10,973 nt of DNA from JAYQPQ01 sp038145405 (lineage in GTDB: Bacteria; Pseudomonadota; Gammaproteobacteria; Pseudomonadales; GM7GCV1). The stretch's first letter is position 1, and the number at the start of each line of letters is the position of its first letter. Both the position numbers and the translations under genes were made by a program. Where the stretch lies: assembly GCA_038145405.1 (NCBI GenBank), contig JAYQPQ010000058.1, positions 1-10,973 of the forward strand, written 5' to 3'. Below are positions 1 to 6,574 of the stretch, in pieces. The notes below the pieces were generated by a model. That model saw only the letters and a program-made list of their open reading frames with translations. It was not told the DNA's origin and made no database searches.

Positions 1-1728
1 GGTCTGCGCCTGCCGCTGGCATCGCTAACCTTTATCAAGGAACGGCACCAGCCCGAGGTGATCGATCCCTTCGCCCACGAGGGGCAGCTGCGGCTGCCCG
101 ATCTGCCGCACAGCGTGGTCGACTATCATCTGCGTGCCGATCAGGCCCAGGCGCGTCAGCACGGTATTGAGGGTCAGTTTGCCGAGGAGAACATCACAGA
201 CTCGGACGTGCATATCGGCACGGCGCTCTGTTGCGAGCTGCGCAACGGCCACATTCACTTGTTCCTGCCGCCGCTGTCGCACACCGACCAGTATCTGGAG
301 CTTTTGACCCACATCGAAGCCACCGCCGCTGCGCTGAACCTGGCCGTGGTGCTCGAGGGTTACGATCCACCGGTAGATCACCGCCTGCGCAAGCTGTCGG
401 TGACTCCGGATCCCGGCGTCATCGAGGTCAATATTCATCCGTCCTCGACCTGGCAGGAGATGGTAAAAAACACCGAAACGCTTTACGAACAGGCGCGTCA
501 GGTGCGCCTGGCTGCCGAGAAATTCAATCTGGACGGCCGTCACACCGGCACGGGCGGCGGCAACCACGTCACTCTGGGAGGGCCTTCACCGGCGGATAGC
601 CCGCTGCTGCGCCGACCCCAGGTACTGGCCAGCCTGATTCGCTATTGGCAAAACCACCCCGCACTGTCCTACCTCTTCTCTGGCCAGTTTATCGGTCCCA
701 CCAGCCAGTCTCCGCGCGTGGATGAAGCCCGCGATGATACGCTCTACGAACTGGAAATCGCCCTGCAGCAGATCCCCGAAGGCGACGAGGTCCAACCCTG
801 GCTGATCGATCGCATCCTGCGCAACCTGCTGGTGGACATGACCGGCAACACCCACCGTGCCGAATTCTGCATCGACAAGCTCTACGCGCCAGGCTCAGTG
901 ACTGGCCGACTGGGCATTCTGGAATTCCGCGGCTTTGAGATGCCGCCTCACGCGCAGATGAGCCTGGTGCAGCAACTGTTGCTGCGCACGCTGGTGACCT
1001 GCTTCTGGCAGCGGCCCTATCAGCAACCGCTGATTCGCTGGGGCAGCCGACTGCGCGATCAATGGATGTTGCCGCACTTTATCGAGGAAGACATTCGCCA
1101 GGTAGCGGGCGACCTGAACCTTTGGGGCTACGCTTTTGATGCGGCCTGGTTTGCGCCCTTCCTGGAATTCCGCTTCCCGCGCCACGGTCGCGTACAAATC
1201 GGCGATCTGGAGCTGGAGCTGCGCTTTGCCATCGAACCCTGGCACGTACTGGGCGAAGAAATGAGCTCGCAGGGCACGGCGCGCTATGTCGATTCGGCGG
1301 TGGAAAAGTTACAGGTGAAAACGCGCGGTTTGCTGGCCGAGCGCCATCGCGTGCTCTGCAATGGGCGCATGGTGCCCTTGCAGCCCACTGGGCGGGCCGG
1401 CGAAATGGTTGCCGGGGTGCGATTTAAGGCCTGGGATCCACCCTCGGCGCTGCACCCCGTCATCGGCAACCAGGCGCCGCTGCGTTTAGATATTGTCGAT
1501 ACCTGGAGCCAGCTCAGCCTGGGCGGCTGCACCTATCATGTGGCGCACCCCGGCGGACGAAATTACGCTACCTTGCCGGTCAATAGCTACGAAGCCGAAG
1601 CCCGCCGCAGAGCGCGATTCTGGGCTCAGGGCCACCAGGGCGGGCGCATCGAGGTGGTCGAGGAGCAAGGCCATCCGCTGCATCCCCATACCCTGGACCT
1701 GCGCTACCAGACCCATGCCAAAGGATAG
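1..1728 (+). CDS. DUF2126 family protein, C-terminal part (5' end outside window)
   Basis: The frame is open from base 1 to TAG at 1726-1728, so 575 residues of a longer protein are visible. The GTG at 58 is internal, because family-like sequence (GLRLPLASL) precedes it. The DUF2126 core is plain: a glycine-rich HTGTGGGNHVTLGGP block at visible residues 181-195, followed by YWQNHP, SYLFSGQFIGPTSQ, PRVDEARDD and LYELEIA. In the family this region usually follows a transglutaminase-like domain in a protein of roughly 1,100 residues, which would place that domain left of the window. The enzymatic role of DUF2126 is not established. The gene lies 70 bp upstream of Anbu on the same strand, the usual partner in the ATP-grasp/alpha-E/transglutaminase neighbourhood thought to act in peptide or amide-bond chemistry. 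Family assignment is confident; the function is inferred from context. Confidence 0.93.
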   Translation, partial: GLRLPLASLTFIKERHQPEVIDPFAHEGQLRLPDLPHSVVDYHLRADQAQARQHGIEGQFAEENITDSDVHIGTALCCELRNGHIHLFLPPLSHTDQYLELLTHIEATAAALNLAVVLEGYDPPVDHRLRKLSVTPDPGVIEVNIHPSSTWQEMVKNTETLYEQARQVRLAAEKFNLDGRHTGTGGGNHVTLGGPSPADSPLLRRPQVLASLIRYWQNHPALSYLFSGQFIGPTSQSPRVDEARDDTLYELEIALQQIPEGDEVQPWLIDRILRNLLVDMTGNTHRAEFCIDKLYAPGSVTGRLGILEFRGFEMPPHAQMSLVQQLLLRTLVTCFWQRPYQQPLIRWGSRLRDQWMLPHFIEEDIRQVAGDLNLWGYAFDAAWFAPFLEFRFPRHGRVQIGDLELELRFAIEPWHVLGEEMSSQGTARYVDSAVEKLQVKTRGLLAERHRVLCNGRMVPLQPTGRAGEMVAGVRFKAWDPPSALHPVIGNQAPLRLDIVDTWSQLSLGGCTYHVAHPGGRNYATLPVNSYEAEARRRARFWAQGHQGGRIEVVEEQGHPLHPHTLDLRYQTHAKG

Positions 1729-1798
1729 GGCAATGCGCCACTTGTAATTTGTTCGGCCATTCTCGACAATCATCCCAAGATGACGTCTTTGTGAAACT

Positions 1799-2653
1799 AT
1801 GACCTACTGTGTTGGCATCTGCTCGAATCAAGGCTTGGCATTGGCCTCGGATTCACGCACCAATGCCGGCGTCGATAACATCAGCACCGTCAGCAAGATG
1901 CATGTGTTCGATGCACTGCCAGACCGGGTGTTCGCCCTGCTCACGGCGGGTAATCTCGCCACTACCCAGGAAGTCATCGATCGCCTGCAGCGCGACCTCG
2001 ACAACCGCGCCACTCCCAGCCTGGCAACCTGCCACTACCTCTTTGAAGTTGCAGAATATATCGGTCAAACCCTGAAAACCGTGATTGCGGCGCACAGTCC
2101 TACACTCAGCCAGAGCGGCGTCAGCGGCGACGCTACTTTTATTCTCGGCGGTCAGATTCAGGGCCAGAAGCATGGCCTGGTGATGATTTATCCGCAGGGC
2201 AACTACATCAGTGCCTCGGAGGACACGCCCTTTATGCAGATCGGCGAAACCAAGTACGGCAAGCCGGTGCTGGAGCGCGTCGCGTCAGCGTCTATCTCCC
2301 TGGAGGACGCAGCCCGCCTGCTGTTGATCTCGCTGGATTCTACCGCGCGTTCCAATGTATCGGTGGGTCCGCCCTTTGAGCTGTGCCTGATTCCGACCGA
2401 TCGCCTGTCCTCGGGCCGACGCCTGAAGTACGACAAGAAGTCACCGGATCTGAAGCAGATTCGCTATTTCTGGCACGACGGCCTGAAGGATCTCTTTACC
2501 CGCATTCCACGTTTTGAGTGGGAAATCAGCCAGTACCAGCCCAGCCTGCCCATGCAGGATCAGGAACCGCTAGCGCGCAGCCCGTCGGACATCGTGCAGG
2601 AGCAGCAGCAGGCTGCTCAGGGCATCTTCAACCAGGACAAGCAGCCGAGTTAG
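1799..2653 (+). CDS. anbu: Anbu, proteasome-type peptidase (HslV-related, family T1)
   Basis: A 284-residue cytoplasmic Ntn-hydrolase of the Anbu (ancestral beta subunit) type. The protein begins MTYCVG, so removal of Met would expose the nucleophile Thr1. Counting from that Thr, Asp17 lies in SDSRTNAGVD and Lys32 in VSKMHVF, the expected helper residues. GDATFILGGQI and the C-terminal YDKKSPDLKQIRYFWHDGL block are also Anbu-like. The ATG at 1799 is fixed by the need for Thr at position 2; I see no strong Shine-Dalgarno. Family knowledge: Anbu forms open helical or lock-washer assemblies rather than closed rings, and its substrates are unknown. It follows a DUF2126 gene by 70 bp, the common genomic partnership. 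The last 35 residues are Gln-rich and polar, probably a flexible tail. Its stop overlaps that of the convergent permease gene. Confidence 0.95.
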   Translation: MTYCVGICSNQGLALASDSRTNAGVDNISTVSKMHVFDALPDRVFALLTAGNLATTQEVIDRLQRDLDNRATPSLATCHYLFEVAEYIGQTLKTVIAAHSPTLSQSGVSGDATFILGGQIQGQKHGLVMIYPQGNYISASEDTPFMQIGETKYGKPVLERVASASISLEDAARLLLISLDSTARSNVSVGPPFELCLIPTDRLSSGRRLKYDKKSPDLKQIRYFWHDGLKDLFTRIPRFEWEISQYQPSLPMQDQEPLARSPSDIVQEQQQAAQGIFNQDKQPS

Positions 2654-3411
2654 GATTTGAGGCGGTAGCCGGTGCGGAAGATCCACCACACCAACACCAG
2701 GCAGGCCACTAGAAACATCAGGATCATGCCCAGGCTCAGCGCCAGATTGACGTCGGCCACGCCGTAAAAACTCCAGCGAAAACCACTAACCAGATAGACC
2801 ACCGGGTTAAACAGCGTAATTTTCTGCCACAGCGGCGGCAGCATACTGATGGCGTAAAAGGTGCCGCCAAGAAAGGTCAGGGGCGTCATGATCATCAGCG
2901 GTACCACCTGCAGCTTTTCAAAGCCATCGGCCCAGATGCCCAGCACAAAGCCGAACAGACTGAAGGTGACCGCCGTCAGCACCAAAAAGCCGATCATCCA
3001 GAAGGGATGCATTATCTCGTAGTCGACAAAAAAGCGTGCCGTAATCAGCACCAGGGTGCCGAGAATCACCGACTTGGTAGCNNNNNNNNNNACATAGCCC
3101 GCCAGTACTTCGACGAAGGACACCGGCGCCGACAGCAGCTCGTAAATGGTGCCGCTAAAGCGCGGGAAATAGATGCCGAACGAAGCGTTGGAAATACTCT
3201 CATTCAGCAACAGCAGCATGACTAGGCCGGGAATGATAAAGGCCCCGTAGCTGACGCCGCCAATCTCCACCATGCGCGACCCGATGGCCGAGCCAAAGAC
3301 GACAAAATACAGGCTGGTAGACAGCACCGGCGAGGCAATGCTCTGCATCAGGGTGCGCCCGGTGCGGGCCATCTCAAAGCGATATATGGCGCGCATGCCG
3401 TACAGATTCAT
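2650..3411 (-). CDS. yadH: ABC-2 type transporter permease, YadH-like
   Basis: A 253-residue integral inner-membrane permease of the ABC-2 family, with about six hydrophobic segments. It aligns closely with E. coli YadH (about 256 residues): SPVLSTSLYFVVFGSAIGSR, FIIPGLVM, YELLSAPVSFVEVLAGY, PLTFLGGTFYAISMLPPLWQ, NPVVYLVSGFR. Residues 107-110 are unknown because of the N gap, which falls in the Gly-rich stretch after AGY. The ATG (3411-3409) shares one base with the stop of the upstream ATPase gene (TGATG), so the two are translationally coupled and form one exporter. The substrate of YadGH-type exporters is not established. The gene is convergent with anbu and the stop codons overlap. Confidence 0.93.
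   Translation of the reverse strand: MNLYGMRAIYRFEMARTGRTLMQSIASPVLSTSLYFVVFGSAIGSRMVEIGGVSYGAFIIPGLVMLLLLNESISNASFGIYFPRFSGTIYELLSAPVSFVEVLAGYXXXXATKSVILGTLVLITARFFVDYEIMHPFWMIGFLVLTAVTFSLFGFVLGIWADGFEKLQVVPLMIMTPLTFLGGTFYAISMLPPLWQKITLFNPVVYLVSGFRWSFYGVADVNLALSLGMILMFLVACLVLVWWIFRTGYRLKS
3082..3091. other. assembly gap (10 N) inside the permease gene
   Basis: Ten undetermined bases. Reading frames on both sides agree if the gap is taken as 10 bases, and the spacing from AGY to the following hydrophobic block then matches my recollection of E. coli YadH (12 residues to the next Gly). The gap size is therefore probably correct and the gene intact. Confidence 0.95.
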
Positions 3412-4334
3412 CAGCGCTCCCTCACCAGACTGATAAAGATTTCCTCCAGCGAGCTCTGGCTGGAATGCAGGTCCTTGAAGTCGATACCCAAGCGGTCAAG
3501 CTGACGTAGCAGCGTGGCGATGCCAGTGTGATCCTGCTGGGTGTCAAAGGTATAGATCAATTCGTTGCCATCGGCGGCAATTTCCAGATTGTACTGATCG
3601 AGGCCGTCCGGTAGGCCCTGAATGGGTGTCTGCAACTGCAGTCGCAGCTGCTTCTTGCCCAGCTTGCGCATCAGTTCATTTTTCTCGTCGACTACAATCA
3701 GTCGGCCCTTGCTGATCACGCCAATTCGGTCAGCCATTTCCTCGGCTTCCTCGATGTAGTGGGTGGTCAACACAATGGTCACGCCCTTGGCGCGAAACTC
3801 GCGCACCAGCTCCCACATGTCGCGACGCAGCTCGACATCGACACCGGCGGTGGGCTCATCCAGGAACAGAATCTCAGGCTCGTGCGCCAGCGCCTTGGCG
3901 ATCAGAACCCGGCGCTTCATGCCGCCCGACAAATGCATGATGCGCGAGTTGCGCTTATCCCAAAGCGACAGGCTGCGCAGTACCTTTTCAACCAGAGCAT
4001 GGTCTTTCGGCTTGCCGAAGAGTCCGCGCGAAAAGTTCACCGTCGCCCAGACACTCTCAAAGGCGTCGGTCGACAACTCCTGAGGCACCAGGCCGATCTT
4101 GGCGCGCGCCGCCCGGAAGTCCTTGATGATGTCGTGGCCATCAACCGTGACGCTGCCACCGGTGGGATTCACGATGCCGCAGATAATGCTGATCAGCGTG
4201 GTTTTGCCAGCGCCATTGGGCCCGAGCAGGGCGAAGATTTCGCCGCGACAAATATCGAGATTAATGTCGCTCAGGGCAGCTGGCCCCGACGCGTAGACTT
4301 TTTCCAGATTCTGGATCGAAATTACAGGTTCCAC
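3411..4334 (-). CDS. yadG: ABC transporter ATP-binding protein, YadG-like
   Basis: A 307-residue cytoplasmic ATPase, the same length class as E. coli YadG. All nucleotide-binding motifs are present: Walker A GPNGAGKT at residues 38-45, Q-loop Gln85 (GLVPQE), signature LSGGM at 135-139, Walker B ILFLDEP at 155-161 with catalytic Glu160, and switch His192 (LTTHYIEEAEEMADR). Past residue 215 is the C-terminal extension typical of ABC-2 ATPases. The start is GTG at 4334-4332, with a purine-rich AGGGA about five bases upstream; no ATG fits the N-terminus. It would power export through the coupled permease downstream. A 66-bp gap separates it from the TfoX-like remnant, so it may have its own promoter, but I could not identify one convincingly. 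Confidence 0.95.
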   Translation of the reverse strand: MEPVISIQNLEKVYASGPAALSDINLDICRGEIFALLGPNGAGKTTLISIICGIVNPTGGSVTVDGHDIIKDFRAARAKIGLVPQELSTDAFESVWATVNFSRGLFGKPKDHALVEKVLRSLSLWDKRNSRIMHLSGGMKRRVLIAKALAHEPEILFLDEPTAGVDVELRRDMWELVREFRAKGVTIVLTTHYIEEAEEMADRIGVISKGRLIVVDEKNELMRKLGKKQLRLQLQTPIQGLPDGLDQYNLEIAADGNELIYTFDTQQDHTGIATLLRQLDRLGIDFKDLHSSQSSLEEIFISLVRER

Positions 4335-4400
4335 ACCCTTCCCTGTGTTTATTATGCCGCGAATCCGGGCCAGGCCGGGACCCTATTACGGTGCAGCAGC

Positions 4401-4735
4401 TTACTTGGTCTTGGGCGGCAGGGTAAAGATGTAATCCAATGCCTGCTGCACCCACCAGGCCAGATTCTCGTCTTCGGCAATGCCCTCTGCATCGACATAG
4501 ACAAAGCCGGTCAGTGGCTTGCCGGCAAAGTCCATGGCGCGCGCATGGGGCCGCTGCAGCAACTGTTGATAGGCATGGGGGCCGGCCCGCACCATCAGGT
4601 TGTCCCCAGTAATCCCCACACACATGTGCCCGTTCACCATCATGGCCAGCCCCCAAACATGCGCTTCTCATGGTGGTCGAAGAGATCCTGCGGACAGCTG
4701 CGCAGACGCTCGGCCAGACTTTCGTCATAGGCCAT
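4401..4735 (-). pseudogene. TfoX N-terminal-domain protein, frameshifted
   Basis: Two adjacent frames together encode one complete TfoX_N-type protein of about 111 residues. The first runs from ATG 4735 as MAYDESLAERLRSC through HHEKRMFGG and then hits TGA. The second resumes as AMMVNGHMCVGITGDNLMVR and ends YIFTLPPKTK at TAA 4401-4403. Family members read MFGGLA(F/M)MVNGHM without a break, so one base is missing near 4649-4654, beside a run of five C (plus strand). A sixth C, or a second G, restores the frame. TfoX_N proteins are small; the family is named for the competence regulator Sxy/TfoX, but stand-alone domains have no clear function. The ATG is 3 bp after the YggU stop, as expected for an operon. 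It is either a genuine pseudogene or a homopolymer error. Confidence 0.85.
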
Positions 4736-4738
4736 GTT

Positions 4739-5023
4739 TCAGCCCTCCAGTTTGCGCGGCAGGCGCGCCGTTAATTCGTCGAGGGTCAGGCCCCGAATTT
4801 CCAGAGTCTTGCTGGGTGAGACCAGGCTTGCCGTGGTCTGCACCTGAGAATCGGCCACCCCCAATTGCACCGCCAACAAGCGACATACGGCCTGATTTGC
4901 CTTGCCCTTTTCCGGTGGCACCGCCACGCGGATTTTCAGCGCATCGCCGAGCCAGCCGGCAATACCCTCACGAGACGCTCCGGGCACCACCTTTACCTTC
5001 AACCTGAGGGTCGCATCTGTCAT
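4739..5023 (-). CDS. yggU: YggU/DUF167 family protein
   Basis: A 94-residue protein of the DUF167 (YggU) family. It shows the characteristic LRLKVKVVPGASREGIAGW start, LKIRVAVPPEKGKANQAVCRLLA centre and SPSKTLEIRG end. Length is normal for the family, which has a small alpha/beta fold and no proven function. The ATG at 5023 overlaps the TGA of the upstream DUF2905 frame as ATGA, so translation is probably coupled. The downstream TfoX-like start follows after 3 bp. Because the MITE upstream keeps its host frame open, ribosomes can still reach this coupled start. Confidence 0.93.
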   Translation of the reverse strand: MTDATLRLKVKVVPGASREGIAGWLGDALKIRVAVPPEKGKANQAVCRLLAVQLGVADSQVQTTASLVSPSKTLEIRGLTLDELTARLPRKLEG

Positions 5024-5496
5024 CGCTGAAAGAGATTGAATAGCAGGGTCAACACCAGGCTGATCAGAATCATGGAAGTGATGGGAAGAAACACTCGGGT
5101 GTTATCGCTCTCGAAGCGAATGTCGCCCGGTAACCGACCGATCCAACTAAGGAACCTCTGAATAAGTCCCTTATGAGCCGAGTTTGCGTCGCTTTGGCAA
5201 AGATCGCGAGGCGCGGTGCGAAGGTCCCATGCCGTAGCTATAGGACGAGCGACGCAACGAAGCGAGCACGCCAAAGCGACCAAACCCATGTGGGACGCGA
5301 CCTTATAGCCTCCCTGCGGCGTTGGGTCGCTGGCCAAGGGCAACCAGCATTGGCGGCGCGACCCGCCTTGCCGGACAGGCCGCAAAGTCAGCGTCTCGGC
5401 CACCAAGGACTTATTCAGAGGTTCCCTGCGCACGAAATACCAAACCATCCCCAACAGGAAAAGGATCAGACCGATCAGCATCAAGCCTTTGGCCAT
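5020..5496 (-). CDS. DUF2905 small membrane protein interrupted in frame by a MITE
   Basis: The 158-residue frame is a chimera. Residues 1-23 (MAKGLMLIGLILFLLGMVWYF...) form the first transmembrane helix of a DUF2905 protein. Residues 117-158 (SWIGRLPGDIRFESDN, then PITSMILISLVLTLLFNLFQR) give the family motif GRLPGDI and the second helix. The residues between are translated from the 275-bp inverted-repeat element and resemble no membrane protein. Removing the element plus one 4-bp target copy leaves about 65 residues, the normal DUF2905 length. The net 279-bp insertion is 93 codons, so the frame survives. The product, if made, would carry a large loop between the two helices; whether it functions is unknown. 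The gene is 2 bp downstream of the cyclotransferase gene and overlaps yggU as ATGA. Confidence 0.8.
   Translation of the reverse strand: MAKGLMLIGLILFLLGMVWYFVRREPLNKSLVAETLTLRPVRQGGSRRQCWLPLASDPTPQGGYKVASHMGLVALACSLRCVARPIATAWDLRTAPRDLCQSDANSAHKGLIQRFLSWIGRLPGDIRFESDNTRVFLPITSMILISLVLTLLFNLFQR
5151..5169 (+). repeat. left terminal inverted repeat of the MITE
   Basis: GGAACCTCTGAATAAGTCC, identical to the reverse complement of 5407-5425. Confidence 0.92.
5407..5425 (-). repeat. right terminal inverted repeat of the MITE
   Basis: GGACTTATTCAGAGGTTCC, an exact inverted copy of 5151-5169. Confidence 0.92.
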
Positions 5497-5498
5497 GA

Positions 5499-5960
5499 CT
5501 AGCCCACCCAGCGCGAGCGCGACGTTTGTTCCATCCGCCGGATGCCCTGCTGCAGCCGCGGGACCCTGAGAAAATTGCCTGAGGCAATGCGCGGCAAACG
5601 TGAGCGCCGCCGATTATAGACATAGACCCAGCAGTCGAGCGTGCCACCCCGGCGCAGACGTACGGGTCGTAATACGCGCAGGTATTCGCTCTGGCTGGGA
5701 CGGGCCGGATCATAATTTTCGTAGGCATCCAGCTGAGCCAAGCTGTGGGCGGGATTGCGCACTCGATAAATCTCGCCGCGTACCCGATCGACCGGGCGTT
5801 TCGATGACACCACTCCGGGATAGTTGCCAATACGAAACAGGCGCCCCTGAAACTGGCCTTGGTCGACGAAATCAGCCTGCGACGCCAGCCAGCGGCTCAT
5901 GCGGCTGCCCGTGCCACTGAGCAAGGTTCCATAGACAAAAATCAGGTCGTGTGTCGCCAC
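5499..5960 (-). CDS. gamma-glutamylcyclotransferase-fold (AIG2-like) protein
   Basis: A 153-residue cytoplasmic protein of the GGCT/AIG2-like family, whose members cyclise gamma-glutamyl groups to 5-oxoproline or act on related amides. The substrate-pocket motif YGTL is at residues 10-13 (FVYGTLLSG), GNYPGVV at 45-51, and the expected catalytic acid is Glu81 in LDAYENYDP; WVYVYNR at 111-117 fits the last core strand. The Arg-rich C-terminal 35 residues are not typical. The start is GTG at 5960-5958, 3 bp after the stop of the SelW-like gene; no ATG fits. Its stop is 2 bp before the DUF2905 start, so it belongs to the same operon. The exact substrate cannot be told from sequence. Confidence 0.9.
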   Translation of the reverse strand: MATHDLIFVYGTLLSGTGSRMSRWLASQADFVDQGQFQGRLFRIGNYPGVVSSKRPVDRVRGEIYRVRNPAHSLAQLDAYENYDPARPSQSEYLRVLRPVRLRRGGTLDCWVYVYNRRRSRLPRIASGNFLRVPRLQQGIRRMEQTSRSRWVG

Positions 5961-5963
5961 GGC

Positions 5964-6245
5964 TTAGCTATTGCGGTCGATATGCCCCAGATCGCGCTGG
6001 GGGTCGATGACATCGCGCACGCGCTGCTTGAGCTCTGTGATCTCCGGGAAGCGTCCTTCCGCCTTGCGCGACCAGACCCGCTGGCCGTCCAGATACACCT
6101 CGAAAACGCCTCCCGTCCCCGGCTTCAGCGTCAACGCGGCAATGTCACCGTCAAAGGTGGACGGCAACTCCTGCGCCATCCAGGCCGAGCACAGCAACCA
6201 GCGGCATTGAGTACAGTAATGAATTTCAACCAGATGGGAGGACAT
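5964..6245 (-). CDS. SelT/SelW/SelH-like (Rdx family) redox protein, Cys form
   Basis: A 93-residue thioredoxin-fold protein of the Rdx family. The redox motif is Cys11-Thr-Gln-Cys14 in VEIHYCTQCRW, and the family block GGVFEVYLDG follows at about residues 45-54. Selenoprotein W relatives carry selenocysteine at the second position of the motif; here it is a cysteine codon (TGC), so no recoding is needed. I chose the ATG at 6245 rather than an upstream ATG at 6317: it has an AGGA about eight bases before it and matches the family N-terminus. It is the first gene of a tight operon with the cyclotransferase, DUF2905, YggU and TfoX-like genes. The partner protein is unknown. Confidence 0.92.
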   Translation of the reverse strand: MSSHLVEIHYCTQCRWLLCSAWMAQELPSTFDGDIAALTLKPGTGGVFEVYLDGQRVWSRKAEGRFPEITELKQRVRDVIDPQRDLGHIDRNS

Positions 6246-6358
6246 GGCAATATCCTGTCTCCGGCTCATGTGGAGTGCAATCGAACTGACCCAAATTAAT
6301 ATGCGGCTGAACGCCAAAGGCTATAAAGTCAGGCAGTCACATCCCAAAGGAACGCCAA
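6246..6358. other. divergent intergenic region
   Basis: 113 bp between two divergent genes, AT-richer around 6290-6330 (AAATTAATAT and CTATAAAG). It must hold promoters for both sides, but I find no convincing -35/-10 pair. AAAGGA at 6346-6351 is the ribosome-binding site of the plus-strand gene. Confidence 0.5.
6346..6351 (+). promoter_or_regulatory. ribosome-binding site deciding the CTG start of the DUF2892 gene
   Basis: AAAGGA is followed by a 7-base spacer to CTG at 6359. There is no in-frame ATG, GTG or TTG between the upstream TGA (6308-6310) and the conserved N-terminus, so this site points to CTG as the start codon. Confidence 0.6.
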
Positions 6359-6550
6359 CTGAAGGCAAATGAAGGAAAGATTGACCGCATCATCCGCGTC
6401 ATCGTTGGGCTGGCCGTGCTCAGCCTGGTCTTCGTCGGACCGCAAACAGCCTGGGGCTGGATTGGCCTGGTACCTCTGCTGACCGGCATTGTCGGCTTCT
6501 GCCCGCTCTATGCTGTGCTCGGCATCAATACTTGCCCGCACAAATCCTGA
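6359..6550 (+). CDS. DUF2892 (YgaP-type transmembrane) small membrane protein, apparent CTG start
   Basis: A 63-residue protein read from CTG 6359 to TGA 6548-6550. It gives (M)KANEGKIDRIIRVIVG, then a hydrophobic stretch, WGWIGLVPLLTGIVGFCPLY and LGINTC near the end. This is the DUF2892 pattern (also seen as the membrane part of YgaP): two short transmembrane helices and two cysteines in FCPLY and NTCP. Family members usually begin MK.N.G..DR, so the CTG codon sits exactly where ATG is expected, with AAAGGA seven bases upstream. An ATG-based gene finder would miss it. Its role is unknown; related domains are linked to sulfur or rhodanese proteins. It converges on the small anchored-protein remnant 24 bp downstream. 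Confidence 0.82.
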   Translation: MKANEGKIDRIIRVIVGLAVLSLVFVGPQTAWGWIGLVPLLTGIVGFCPLYAVLGINTCPHKS

Positions 6551-6574
6551 ACCGGACTTGCACTCGCTGGTGAT

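Larger units (their letters stand above)
5151..5425. mobile_element. 275-bp MITE with IS5-like terminal inverted repeats
   Basis: The element begins GGAACCTCTGAATAAGTCC and ends with its exact reverse complement, a perfect 19-bp terminal repeat that continues imperfectly to a shared GCCGAG. The left end read inward, including the following CTTATGAG, resembles my recollection of the E. coli IS5 end (GGAAGGTGCGAACAAGTCCC). Left flank is CTAA (5147-5150), which fits the YTAR target preference of IS5-type elements. The right flank is CTGC, so the duplication is only half preserved. The element is too short for a transposase and must have been moved in trans. Internal inverted repeats are GTCGCTTTGGC (5188-5198) with GCCAAAGCGAC (5270-5280), and GGGTCGC (5324-5330) with GCGACCC (5358-5364). 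It sits inside the DUF2905 gene. Confidence 0.88.

Noticed and set aside
58..1728. DUF2126 gene starting at GTG 58
   Set aside because: The frame is open to base 1 and the residues before 58 fit the family, so the gene begins outside the window.
4350..4385. GC-rich palindrome-like sequence between the TfoX-like and ABC genes as a terminator
   Set aside because: The repeats are largely direct CCGG runs; the best stem is four base pairs and no T-run follows.
3759..4730. Open frame of 323 codons on the plus strand
   Set aside because: It is antisense to the ABC ATPase and TfoX-like genes, whose motifs are certain; the translation is low-complexity and matches no family.
5173..5502. Open frame of 109 codons on the plus strand across the MITE
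   Set aside because: It crosses the element and the opposite strand of known coding sequence; its translation resembles nothing and the region is explained by DUF2905 plus MITE.
5964..6245. Possible selenoprotein
   Set aside because: The redox motif is Cys-Thr-Gln-Cys with ordinary cysteine codons; there is no in-frame TGA to recode.
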